A DNA stretch of 51,283 nt, from assembly GCA_015520045.1 (NCBI GenBank), contig WAQW01000021.1, positions 1 to 51,283 of the forward strand, written 5' to 3'. This document shows positions 34,888 to 43,700 of this stretch, in pieces (position 1 is the first letter of the stretch; every line of letters begins with the position of its first letter). The notes beneath the pieces are model-generated. The model was not told where the DNA came from. It searched no databases and saw only the letters and a list, made by a program, of their open reading frames with translations. The DNA comes from Thermoplasmata archaeon (lineage in GTDB: Archaea > Thermoplasmatota > Thermoplasmata > Thermoplasmatales > Thermoplasmataceae). Both the position numbers and the translations under genes were made by a program.

Positions 34888-35748
34888 CTACTCCGGAAAG
34901 GCAACAAGTAGGGACCTTGGAACCACCTTTAGGTGCAGGGGTAGATCTCCTATGTTCTCTCCATCCATCTCAACCGGTGCATCACCGAAGAGAGATATCT
35001 GGTCAACCTTCAAATTGATTACATATGGTTCGGCAATATAGGATCCATCTCTGAGTTTCTTGAAATTACTCACAAACTTGATCATACCCACCTTTCGGAT
35101 GATGTGAATATCCATGAGGCCATCATCAAGAGAAGACTTCGGCGAGGCGAGGAGTCCTCCACCGAAGAATTTCCCATTTGCAGCTATAACCTCAACGACC
35201 TTTGCCTCTTCATCTGATTCTGAGGTTCGGTATCGAAGCCCATAAGTTTTCAAGTGTATCAGTTCCCTGAAAACCGATTTGATAAAAACGTTCTCTGTTC
35301 TTCTAGAGGAGTTTACACGTTTCATGACAGATGCTCCAAAACCAACCTCCAGAATGTTGAGAAAGAATCTCTTGCCAGCTTTCCATCTTGCCATTACGGT
35401 ATCAATGTGCCTGACAGAGCCATTTTCCAATGCCCGTAGTGAATCCTCCACGGATGAGATGCCAATTGCTTTGCAAAAATCAGATCCTGTGCCGATGGGA
35501 ACTGGCACGACGATCTTGTAACTACCAACAAGTGGTTGAATGGTTTCATTGAGTGTGCCGTCTCCTCCAGCCACCATTATGTATCGATCTCTGCTGTTAA
35601 GTATCCTTTTAGCTATCGAAGTGGCATCTCCCTTTGAGGCGGTCTCATATATGGTGAGTTGTTCCTTCAGGGTATCGGAAATTAGGTCTAGGTATCTTCC
35701 TCGTTGACCCGTTCCTGCCTTCCTGTTCAATATCAGTGAAACTCCCAT
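34888..35748 (-). CDS. Diacylglycerol kinase-family lipid kinase
   Basis: A 286-residue YegS/DAGK-type kinase. NRKAGTGQRG is the N-terminal nucleotide element; GGDGTLNE is the catalytic-domain signature and PIGTGSDF the second glycine-rich loop; SLDDGLMDIHII lies in the C-terminal beta domain. Such enzymes phosphorylate diacyl- or dialkylglycerols, or other lipid alcohols, at the membrane. It begins 8 nt after the end of the ADPS-like gene on the same strand, so a shared lipid pathway is plausible. In archaea the natural substrate might be archaeol or an isoprenoid alcohol; this is not shown by the sequence. Confidence 0.87.
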   Translation of the reverse strand: MGVSLILNRKAGTGQRGRYLDLISDTLKEQLTIYETASKGDATSIAKRILNSRDRYIMVAGGDGTLNETIQPLVGSYKIVVPVPIGTGSDFCKAIGISSVEDSLRALENGSVRHIDTVMARWKAGKRFFLNILEVGFGASVMKRVNSSRRTENVFIKSVFRELIHLKTYGLRYRTSESDEEAKVVEVIAANGKFFGGGLLASPKSSLDDGLMDIHIIRKVGMIKFVSNFKKLRDGSYIAEPYVINLKVDQISLFGDAPVEMDGENIGDLPLHLKVVPRSLLVAFPE

Positions 35749-35756
35749 CTAAACCT

Positions 35757-37262
35757 CTACACCTGCTTAAATCTTCTGTCCCTAAGATACCTCTGGACGT
35801 TGAGGACCAAGGGATTAACGTATTTGGTAAAATAGGAGCCGATCCCGTGATGGTGGGTTATTGTTCCCCCTTTGCTGAGAATCACCTCCATGAGTTCATT
35901 CCTTATGGTGACAAGAGTAGTCTCCTCATCCCTCGATCGAAACATAAAGGAGAAGTAAATGCAAGTTCCACCAGGGTACTGATGGGAGAGGTGTGCCATA
36001 ATCAAGCCATTGGACTCAAGATCCTTCAGCGTCCTGTGAAAGGTATCTATCGCCGATCTATGAAGATCCTTAACTTCATCCCACGATACTGACGTTTCAA
36101 GCGTGTCAACCACAACACCCCTTTTCCAGAGAGTGTTAGACATATACGGCCTCTCAAATCTTTTTTCTTCCCACATCTTGGCCCCCGAAGAACCCAACCA
36201 GATCCCCTTCTTGATAAAACGTGGCAAGGGTATTTCATTGTTAATTGTAACCATAAGGGAACCATTAGATACTCCTCTCAAGAAGAGATAGCGGTTGAGC
36301 ATCTTTCTCTTCTTTTCTTCAAGAGAAAGCAACTGAATATATGTCTCCGTTTCGTCCATAATTCTCATTACGGTGGGAAACCTATCAATTGAGGAGGCGT
36401 AGTCGATGGCATCGTAAAAAGACTTAAAAATATGCGTGTAGTAGTATTTTTTTCTTGGTGCGGCACGGGCCTCAAGATACGCAGAAAGAATAAGTCCGTT
36501 CTGTCCCTCTGATCCCAGTGCAACATCCTTTGCCATCAATCCAGCGGAGTAACGGGGAGCAGCAAAATCCTTCAAAACTCCGCCCTTACGCGCCAGTCTA
36601 ACACCGAGCAGAAGATTCTCTATGTCTCCATATTCATTGGACTCCTGCCCACTCGCTCTCGTGGCTATCCAGCCTCCCACAGTTGAGTGTGAGAAGGACT
36701 CCGGAAAAAACCCGCACGTTAACCCATTCTCCTTCAGTTTACCTTCCAGTTCTTCGCCAGTAAGGCCGGCCCCTGCAGAAACAATTTTACCGTTTACCAC
36801 CAGATCTTTCATGTTCGACGTGCTTATGCAGACAGTCATCCCTTTACCCTTAGATTTTATGCCCCCGGTAACCGATGTTCTCCCACCGGCTATGGTAAGA
36901 GTAACATGGTTTTCAGAAAAATTGGTCACCATTTCCTCAGCTTCATGATCCAGGGGATGCACCACAGCATCAACGATTGGAGGTATCCTCCCTTTCTTGG
37001 CCCTGACAATCTCCAGTGATGACATTCCAATGGAATGTTTGAATCTCTCCACCGGATCCAGTGAAATTCGCTCACTGGAGATATATCTCTTCAAAACGGA
37101 GTAGAGAGAATCGTCGGTCTGAAGCGGCGGTACTTCAACCATACCGTCCCACTCAACCTTATCCCACTGGATGTCCATCAATCTGGAGAGATAACTTTTG
37201 ACGCCACTGGGGACTTCTACCTCTCTTCCATTGTCATAAAGCACGTTGGCCTCACGAATCAT
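35757..37262 (-). CDS. Alkylglycerone-phosphate synthase-like FAD enzyme
   Basis: A protein of about 501 residues of the VAO/GlcD flavoprotein fold. FAD-domain motifs are AGGRTSVTGG, FSHSTVGGWIATRASGQ and YGDIENLLLGVRLA. The C-terminal GGTITHHHGIGS contains the HHH-G motif used by alkyldihydroxyacetonephosphate synthase, and GGTCIYFSFMF precedes it. These features match ADPS far better than lactate or glycolate oxidases. ADPS replaces the acyl group of acyl-DHAP by a fatty alcohol to make ether lipids; archaea normally make ether lipids another way. The ATG at 37262 is chosen for its TATA-like AGATATATGT at 37291-37300; a TTG at 37277 would add five residues. It is operonic with the lipid kinase. 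Confidence 0.85.
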   Translation of the reverse strand: MIREANVLYDNGREVEVPSGVKSYLSRLMDIQWDKVEWDGMVEVPPLQTDDSLYSVLKRYISSERISLDPVERFKHSIGMSSLEIVRAKKGRIPPIVDAVVHPLDHEAEEMVTNFSENHVTLTIAGGRTSVTGGIKSKGKGMTVCISTSNMKDLVVNGKIVSAGAGLTGEELEGKLKENGLTCGFFPESFSHSTVGGWIATRASGQESNEYGDIENLLLGVRLARKGGVLKDFAAPRYSAGLMAKDVALGSEGQNGLILSAYLEARAAPRKKYYYTHIFKSFYDAIDYASSIDRFPTVMRIMDETETYIQLLSLEEKKRKMLNRYLFLRGVSNGSLMVTINNEIPLPRFIKKGIWLGSSGAKMWEEKRFERPYMSNTLWKRGVVVDTLETSVSWDEVKDLHRSAIDTFHRTLKDLESNGLIMAHLSHQYPGGTCIYFSFMFRSRDEETTLVTIRNELMEVILSKGGTITHHHGIGSYFTKYVNPLVLNVQRYLRDRRFKQV

Positions 37263-37369
37263 CGTTGAAGTTTTCAATAGAGGTTATTTCACATATATCT
37301 ATATTAACTTTCACATACACTCAATCAGATTGATCCGTAACATTATTTTATTTTTATCCGGGGAAAGAA

Positions 37370-37378
37370 TTAAATATT
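37370..37378 (+). promoter_or_regulatory. TATA box for the acyl-CoA synthetase gene
   Basis: TTAAATATT is centred 25 nt before the ATG at 37399 and supports this start. Confidence 0.5.
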
Positions 37379-37398
37379 TTCCGCATTTTATTATTTTT

Positions 37399-38967
37399 AT
37401 GGGCTTCAACTTTGTTAGAGATATTCTTGAGAACAGGAACAGGAAAAAAATCTCTGTTGTTATGTCTGGAGAGGACTTCTCAATGACCGAAGAAACATAT
37501 GGGAAGATGCTTGACAATAGCTACAGATTGGTCAATTTTCTCAAGAAAAAGGGCCTTCGAGCCGGAGACAGGATTCTTGTTCTGATGCGAAATTCCCACT
37601 CTCTCTATCATGTAATCACCGCTTCAATAGCCATGGGCCTGGTCTTCGCTCCAGCAGCACTCATACTCCCCGAAGACCAGATCAGATATAGAGTTGAGCA
37701 GATCGATGCAAAGGCCATCTTCGTGGACAACAGCAGTGAACAGAAGGTTAAGAACATTCACACCCCAACAATCAACATGGATTCTGTATCTATTCAGAGA
37801 CACATAGGATTCCAACTTCCTTCGTTTACCGACCATTATGACAATGCAGAAGCTGAACACGCCATATTCTTCACCTCAGGAACGGAGGGGAGATCAAAAA
37901 TGATAGTTCACAACGGTAACTATCCCCTTGGACATAGAACTACTGTCAGCTGGTTGGGGTTGGAAAAAGATGATCTCCACTGGAATATTAGCAGCCCCGG
38001 CTGGGCAAAATGGGCCTGGTCTTCTTACTATTCGCCCTTTCTTGCAGGATCAACAGTTTTCAACCTGAATTACAATCGGTTTAATGCTGCTCTAGCCCTA
38101 GAGGCGTTGCATAGATTTAAAGTTACAAGTCTATGTGCTCCACCCACTGTATGGAGAATGTTTTTGCTTGAAGATTTTTCAGAAAAGGCACTATATCTGA
38201 AGAAAGCTTCATCCGCAGGCGAGCCTCTTAATCCAGAGATAATAGAAAGATTCTGGAGGGCGACAGGCATCCGAATAAAAGATGGATACGGGCAGACGGA
38301 GTCCACACTCATGGTTGGAAATACAGACGGCAACTCAATAAAGCCAGGATCTATGGGAAAACCCCTCCATCCGTACAGAGTGGATATTGTTGATGAGAAG
38401 GGTAATATTCTCAAACCCGGCGAAACGGGCTTCATTGCCGTAAAGGTAGATGATAACAGGCCCGTGGGGCTCTTTATGGGTTATATGAACGATCCTGAAT
38501 TAACCGCTGAAAGGTTCAGTAACGGCTATTATTATACAGGAGATACGGCATACAAAGACGAGGATGGGTACATATGGTTTGACTCAAGGTTCGATGATGT
38601 TATAAAATCCTCCGATTACAGGATCGGACCTTTTGAGGTTGAGTCCGCTCTGCTGGAACACCCATCGGTAGCGGAATCGGCAGTGGTTGGATCTCCGGAT
38701 AAGCTCCGTGGTGACCTTGTGAAGGCATTCGTTGTTCTGAAGCCTGGTTACAGGGGAAGCAGGAAACTCGCCAGTGAGCTTTCCTCTCTTGTTCGCCGTA
38801 GTGTGGGACCCCACGCCCGACCGAGAATAATTGAATTTGTGGATGCACTTCCTAAAACAATAAGTGGAAAAATAATAAGGAAACGGCTTCGGGAGATTGA
38901 GATAAAGAGGTTCCTTGGTCAGGAAGGCGATGTTGATACTGATTCGCAGAAGGAGTTTAGGGTATGA
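37399..38967 (+). CDS. Acyl-CoA synthetase (AMP-forming)
   Basis: A 522-residue adenylate-forming ligase that activates a carboxylic acid to acyl-AMP and then acyl-CoA. Core motifs: FFTSGTEGRSKM (P-loop), DGYGQTES, YTGDTAYKDEDGY, the hinge FDDVIKSSDYRIGPFEVE, and PKTISGKIIRK with the catalytic C-terminal lysine. Length and hinge are typical of medium-chain/acetyl-CoA-like synthetases; chain length cannot be read. The 51 codons upstream of 37399 are hydrophobic and overlap the divergent ADPS-like gene, so they are not part of it. Adjacent to the ADPS-like and lipid kinase genes, it may feed an acyl group into the same pathway. Confidence 0.9.
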   Translation: MGFNFVRDILENRNRKKISVVMSGEDFSMTEETYGKMLDNSYRLVNFLKKKGLRAGDRILVLMRNSHSLYHVITASIAMGLVFAPAALILPEDQIRYRVEQIDAKAIFVDNSSEQKVKNIHTPTINMDSVSIQRHIGFQLPSFTDHYDNAEAEHAIFFTSGTEGRSKMIVHNGNYPLGHRTTVSWLGLEKDDLHWNISSPGWAKWAWSSYYSPFLAGSTVFNLNYNRFNAALALEALHRFKVTSLCAPPTVWRMFLLEDFSEKALYLKKASSAGEPLNPEIIERFWRATGIRIKDGYGQTESTLMVGNTDGNSIKPGSMGKPLHPYRVDIVDEKGNILKPGETGFIAVKVDDNRPVGLFMGYMNDPELTAERFSNGYYYTGDTAYKDEDGYIWFDSRFDDVIKSSDYRIGPFEVESALLEHPSVAESAVVGSPDKLRGDLVKAFVVLKPGYRGSRKLASELSSLVRRSVGPHARPRIIEFVDALPKTISGKIIRKRLREIEIKRFLGQEGDVDTDSQKEFRV

Positions 38968-39196
38968 CGACTTTATGAATCTCAGTGTAATAAGTTTGTC
39001 TTGAGATCCCAACAAGAGCACCCTTTCAATGAATACCTTTTAATTAATGATACTGGAATGCACCATTTCCCCTGTATCACGAACAGCGCAGCCATTCATC
39101 CCGGTATTTCTAAATCGATATGGATGGAATACCGGCGCTGTGAAGCCCACACCCTGCCATTTATTGAAACTCAGGAAGAAACAGTATCTGACTAAA

Positions 39197-39204
39197 TTTA
39201 AATA
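39197..39204 (+). promoter_or_regulatory. TATA box for kdpFABC
   Basis: TTTAAATA is centred 30 nt upstream of the kdpF GTG (39231). The GTTTATAATC just before the GTG is too close to direct a leaderless start there. Confidence 0.4.
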
Positions 39205-39230
39205 AGTACTGACTATTTACGTTTATAATC

Positions 39231-39320
39231 GTGACATCAGCAATATTGATTCTAAGCACTGTTGTGTTCGTTGTTGTCGTTTATCTTATTTACTCAATAT
39301 TAGAAGCTGAAAAACTATGA
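39231..39320 (+). CDS. kdpF: KdpF, small membrane subunit of the K+-ATPase
   Basis: A 29-residue single-span membrane peptide, too small for ordinary gene calling. The GTG start gives VTSAILILSTVVFVVVVYLI, ending YSILEAEKL. Its length, position and LIYxxLxAE-like end match bacterial KdpF, which stabilises the KdpABC complex. Its stop overlaps the kdpA start by 4 nt (ATGA), as expected for an operon. The preceding TTTAAATA is a plausible promoter. Confidence 0.8.
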   Translation: MTSAILILSTVVFVVVVYLIYSILEAEKL

Positions 39321-41089
39321 CTGACATTTCTGGTGGAATTGGATCGCATTCGTTCTGGTCTCAATTTTTTCTGGTTCACCAGGGGATTTCAGGTCTCATT
39401 GTGATTTTCATATATATCTCAATTATCTCTCTCATCGCTTTCGCATTCTCTGATTACGTTGTACCACTCTACAAAGATGAAGACACTCCTCTCAGACCAT
39501 ACACCAGCTATATCATAGGGTTCTTTGAGAAACTCATAGGGCCACTTTCGTTGAAAAGGATGAAATTCAAGGAGTACTTCCTCAATCTTCTCTTCTTCAA
39601 CTTTGTGGCGGCTCTTGTAGCATTCCTTTTTATCTATTTGCTGAACTCACCCGGAGCGCTCTCAGGAAGACCGCTCACGGTTCCCGAGATGGTGAATACC
39701 GTAGTAAGCTTCACAACAAATACAGATATGCAGCACTTTCCAGTTGCTGGCCACTTCCCACAATTTGCAATATTTTTCTCCATACTCGGGCTTATGGTCG
39801 TTGCTCCTGTCACTGGCTTTGCTGCTTCGATGGCATTCATAAGGGGAATCCGAACAAATGAGGAGAATATTGGGAATTTCTATCATGACTTTCTTGTTGC
39901 CCTTTTTGATCTTTTTATTCCCCTCACAGTCCTGTTCACCATCCTTTTTGCAATTGAAGGTCTGCCAGAGACACTGTTATCATCCGTTGCAACGAACCAT
40001 TTTCAAGCGAGCACTGCACGGATACTGCCGCTGGGTCCGGTAGCATCCTTCGTATCGTTCTCGGCCGTGGGAACAAACGGTGCTGCATTCTATCCGTCCA
40101 ACTCCGCTTTTCCGTTGCAGAATCCTAGCTGGTTCTCTAATCTAACCGAAATTGTTGCTTTCACACTCGTTCCCCTCGCATCCATCTTCTCTCTGGGGCG
40201 TGTACTTGGCAACAAAAACTTCAGCAGGATGCTATACGGGACTGTAATTTTCATCTATCTCTTTGCATCTGTATTCACATTCTATTTTGAACTTCATGGT
40301 ATTCCGTTGTACAGAAACCTTGGAATTCACTATACTGGCAACATGATCGGCAAGGAGAACGCAATCGGTATCGCTCAATCGTCCGTTTTCAACGTGGGTG
40401 CCACAATAAGCTCAGCAGGCCTTACAAACTCCGCTCTCATTGGTTACACTCCTGGAGGGATCATAGGTATTATGGTAGGCCTGATGATAAACGATCCCCT
40501 CGGTGGGTTTGGTACCTCGGTTATAAATATTTTCACTTTTGTTATATTCACCGCGTTTCTTGCCTCACTGATGGTCGGTAAACTACCAGAACTCATGGGA
40601 TTCAAACTTGGAGCAAAGGAGATCAAGTACTCTACCCTGAGTCTTATAACTCATCCACTCGTTGTTCTGATTCCACTGGGTCTTGTGGCTGTTGCGTTTG
40701 GAGCGCTTTCCATACAGGGAAATCCATCACCCCAGACCATTACAGAATTGTTTTATGAGTTTACCAGTGCCGCTTCCAACAACGGATCGAGCATAGGTGG
40801 GCTTCCCTTTGGTAGGCCATTTTTTGAGTACCTGGAGTCAATTATCATGATCCTTGGCCGGTACCTTCTGCTAGGTTTTCAACTATATATAGCTCAGCTC
40901 TTTGCAAACAGGAGGCCAAGATCGGAAAGCCCGAACACCGTGAAGGTTGGTTCCCCTTACTTCGGGCTTTTACTTCTTGCGGTTATAATGGCCATAGGTC
41001 TTCTCTCATATTTTCCTGTACTGGCCCTAGGTCCATTTCTATCATTCGCCCGTGATTTGGGACTTCTATTGGAGGTGATTCCCTTTTGA
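39317..41089 (+). CDS. kdpA: Potassium-transporting ATPase subunit KdpA
   Basis: The K+-channel-like subunit of the high-affinity KdpFABC pump, 590 residues with about 10 transmembrane helices. Four pore-loop regions are visible: TNTDMQHF, GTNGAAFYPSNSAF, NVGATISSAGLTNSA and SNNGSSIGGLPFG. The first and fourth are close to bacterial KdpA; the second has GAA where GGG is usual after the TN. The frame is intact, coupled to kdpF and kdpB by 4-nt overlaps. Confidence 0.94.
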   Translation: MTDISGGIGSHSFWSQFFLVHQGISGLIVIFIYISIISLIAFAFSDYVVPLYKDEDTPLRPYTSYIIGFFEKLIGPLSLKRMKFKEYFLNLLFFNFVAALVAFLFIYLLNSPGALSGRPLTVPEMVNTVVSFTTNTDMQHFPVAGHFPQFAIFFSILGLMVVAPVTGFAASMAFIRGIRTNEENIGNFYHDFLVALFDLFIPLTVLFTILFAIEGLPETLLSSVATNHFQASTARILPLGPVASFVSFSAVGTNGAAFYPSNSAFPLQNPSWFSNLTEIVAFTLVPLASIFSLGRVLGNKNFSRMLYGTVIFIYLFASVFTFYFELHGIPLYRNLGIHYTGNMIGKENAIGIAQSSVFNVGATISSAGLTNSALIGYTPGGIIGIMVGLMINDPLGGFGTSVINIFTFVIFTAFLASLMVGKLPELMGFKLGAKEIKYSTLSLITHPLVVLIPLGLVAVAFGALSIQGNPSPQTITELFYEFTSAASNNGSSIGGLPFGRPFFEYLESIIMILGRYLLLGFQLYIAQLFANRRPRSESPNTVKVGSPYFGLLLLAVIMAIGLLSYFPVLALGPFLSFARDLGLLLEVIPF

Positions 41090-43068
41090 AACTGACCGAG
41101 GTTCTAATGATGACATTCCGGAACTTCAACCCGGTTCTTGAGGCCAGAAACCCGGTCATGTTTGTTACGGAAATATCTCTATTTGTTTCCGTTGCAATAA
41201 GTGCTATCCCCTCCTATTTTGGAATTCCTTCGTCAGGTAGGTACGAATTCTTCTACATCACTGTAACCGCTCTTATCTTTTTAACTCTTCTTTTCTCCAA
41301 TCTGGGCGCGGCGATATCTGAGGGGAAAAGCAGAAGCATCACCGAATCACTTCAGAAACTAACCACAGAATCTGTGGCCCACCTTCTGAAAGACGGAGGT
41401 ATGGTTGACGTAACATCCTCCAAACTCAAAAAGGGTGAGATAATCCATGTGAAGAAAAATGAACCAATACCGATTGATGGTGAGATCATCCGTGGTTCCG
41501 CATACGTTAATGAATCCAACATAACCGGTGAATCTAGACCAATTTTGAAGGTTGAAGGAGATGCTGTAACCGGTTCAACAATTCTGCTCTCTGATGGCAT
41601 CGATTTGAGAGTTACCCATATGCCTGGCGAGACTTTTATTGATAAAATGATCGACATAGTGAAGGGCACGACGAGATCGAGAACCCCTAACGAGATCGCC
41701 CTTAACGTGCTTCTTTCTGGCTTAACCCTTGTTTTTCTTATCGTGGTTTCAGCCGTTTTCGCCCTTTCTCATTTTCTCCAAGCAACGGTAAATGTTATGG
41801 TGCTGGTTGTTCTTTTGATCTCCCTTATACCAACTACAATCGGAGGTCTGCTACCTGCCATCGGAATCGCTTCGATTAACATGGTCTCCCAGTTCAACAT
41901 AATAGCAAAGAGTGGGAGGGCTGTTGAAAACGCTGGTGATGTTGATACCATTATCCTGGACAAGACAGGTACCATCACGATGGGTGAGAGAGAAGCTGTT
42001 CGTCTTATACCAAATAATGGTGTTTCGCTGGAAGATCTTGCGCAGGCGTGTTACATATCATCGAAGGACGATAGTACGAGAGAAGGTATGTCTATCCTGA
42101 AACTGGCCTCTTCCCTCGGTGCAAAGGACCAGGAATTGAACGGATATACATACATACCCTTTTCCCCCGAAACGAAGATAAGTGGTGTAATTGGTGAGAA
42201 CACCTTCGTGGTAAAGGGGGCTTTGAAAGCACTCAAGGAGAAGTATGATATATCGGATAAGTACATAGAGGCTGTGTGCAAGGAGATATCATCCCGTGGT
42301 GGCACCGCCATTCCCGTTGTCAGAGATGGCTCCTTTATCGGGGTTATAGAACTGAATGATATGCTCAAACCCGGTATCCGAGAAAGGATAGAGGAGCTTA
42401 AGAAAATGGAGATCAAAACGATCATGTGCACGGGGGATGATGAAGTAACCGCTGCGTATATGGCGAGGGAAAGTGGGATCGAGCATTTCATAGCAAACAG
42501 TACCCCGATCGACAAATACAATGTCGTAAAGGAGGAGAAGAAAAACGCCAGAATGGTTGCAATGGTTGGTGATGGCACGAACGATGCCCCGGCTCTCGCC
42601 TATGCCGATGTTGGTCTTGCTATGAACAACGGAACCCCTGCTGCCAAGGAAGCTGCCAACATGATTGACCTTGATAACAACCCTACCAAACTGATTGATC
42701 TAATTTTTCTGGGAAAACAGATCCTCATAACAAGAGGTTCTCTAACAGCTTTTAGCATTGCGAATGACCTGGCGAAATACTTTGTCATCATTCCCGCGGC
42801 CTTCAGCATATTCCCTAAGCTGGATTTTCTCAATCTGCTCGGATTCACCCATCCACTCACAGCAATAACGTCAGCTCTGATATTTAATACTATCATCATC
42901 ATCATTCTCATACCTCTGGCCCTTAGAGGCGTAAGGTTCAGGCCATCGAGCGCCGATGAAATACTACGTCGAAATCTGCTTTTCTATGGATTGGGAGGGG
43001 TGATCACCCCATTTATTGCAATATACATCATTTACGTAATTTTGCTTGCTACGGGGGTGGTCTGGTGA
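41086..43068 (+). CDS. kdpB: Potassium-transporting ATPase ATP-binding subunit KdpB
   Basis: P-type ATPase subunit that energises K+ uptake, 660 residues. Phosphorylation motif DKTGTIT, actuator TGES, nucleotide-binding KGALKAL, and hinge MVGDGTNDAPAL are intact. Membrane helices flank them as in type IA pumps. Translation starts at TTG (41086), preceded by GGAGGTGAT, a perfect Shine-Dalgarno, 6-7 nt upstream. It overlaps kdpA by 4 nt (TTGA) and kdpC by 4 nt. Confidence 0.95.
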   Translation: MKLTEVLMMTFRNFNPVLEARNPVMFVTEISLFVSVAISAIPSYFGIPSSGRYEFFYITVTALIFLTLLFSNLGAAISEGKSRSITESLQKLTTESVAHLLKDGGMVDVTSSKLKKGEIIHVKKNEPIPIDGEIIRGSAYVNESNITGESRPILKVEGDAVTGSTILLSDGIDLRVTHMPGETFIDKMIDIVKGTTRSRTPNEIALNVLLSGLTLVFLIVVSAVFALSHFLQATVNVMVLVVLLISLIPTTIGGLLPAIGIASINMVSQFNIIAKSGRAVENAGDVDTIILDKTGTITMGEREAVRLIPNNGVSLEDLAQACYISSKDDSTREGMSILKLASSLGAKDQELNGYTYIPFSPETKISGVIGENTFVVKGALKALKEKYDISDKYIEAVCKEISSRGGTAIPVVRDGSFIGVIELNDMLKPGIRERIEELKKMEIKTIMCTGDDEVTAAYMARESGIEHFIANSTPIDKYNVVKEEKKNARMVAMVGDGTNDAPALAYADVGLAMNNGTPAAKEAANMIDLDNNPTKLIDLIFLGKQILITRGSLTAFSIANDLAKYFVIIPAAFSIFPKLDFLNLLGFTHPLTAITSALIFNTIIIIILIPLALRGVRFRPSSADEILRRNLLFYGLGGVITPFIAIYIIYVILLATGVVW

Positions 43069-43700
43069 AGAAAAACATTCTCAATTACATAAGAGTGGTA
43101 GCAACCGTGTTTATAATCATGTTCATTTTTGCATATGGATACGTGAGTGCATCTGCGTACATTGACATGCATCTTGATCCCGAGCAGGCAAATGGTTCTC
43201 TTATTATTGAGAACCGTACCGTCGTTGGAAGCTACCTCCTCGCAGAGGCTTTCGCCGAACCATGGCTTTTTCATCCGAGACCCTCTTTCAGCAATTACAC
43301 AGTTCCCAGTTCCGGAGGAGTTCCCTATTCATTGAACAACACCACCCAGTTCAATCAAACTAAGAACTACATCAAGAACTTCGAAAAACAGAATCCGAAA
43401 ATAAATGCGAGCGATATACCTTTCTCCGCTGTTTCTTATTCAGGATCTGGGCTCGATCCGGATATATCTCTGTCAAACGTGTATCTCCAGTTCCCCCGAG
43501 TTCTAAATGCCCTTCAGAGTTTTATATCCTCCCAGGGAGTACATGCAAGTAAAGGGAATATATCATCTTTCCTGAATAAAACCATACACAATCTGATGGA
43601 GCAGAGTTTTCCACTTTTTGGCACTTATTACGTGAATGTAGTTAAGCTGAATTTCTCTATTTTGCTGTACCTGAAGGGATATGGCATCAACCTTTTTTAA
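43065..43700 (+). CDS. kdpC: Potassium-transporting ATPase subunit KdpC
   Basis: A 211-residue protein with one N-terminal transmembrane helix (VVATVFIIMFIFAYGYVSA) and an extracellular domain. Conserved elements of KdpC are RTVVGSYLLAEAFAEPWLFHPRPS, SGSGLDPDIS, and YVNVVKLN near the C-terminus. Starts at GTG and overlaps kdpB by 4 nt. Its 3' end overlaps the convergent universal-stress gene by 14 nt. Confidence 0.92.
   Translation: MKKNILNYIRVVATVFIIMFIFAYGYVSASAYIDMHLDPEQANGSLIIENRTVVGSYLLAEAFAEPWLFHPRPSFSNYTVPSSGGVPYSLNNTTQFNQTKNYIKNFEKQNPKINASDIPFSAVSYSGSGLDPDISLSNVYLQFPRVLNALQSFISSQGVHASKGNISSFLNKTIHNLMEQSFPLFGTYYVNVVKLNFSILLYLKGYGINLF

Noticed and set aside
37246-37398. 51-codon hydrophobic extension of the acyl-CoA synthetase
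   Set aside because: Overlaps the divergent gene and its promoter; TATA and family length support the ATG at 37399.
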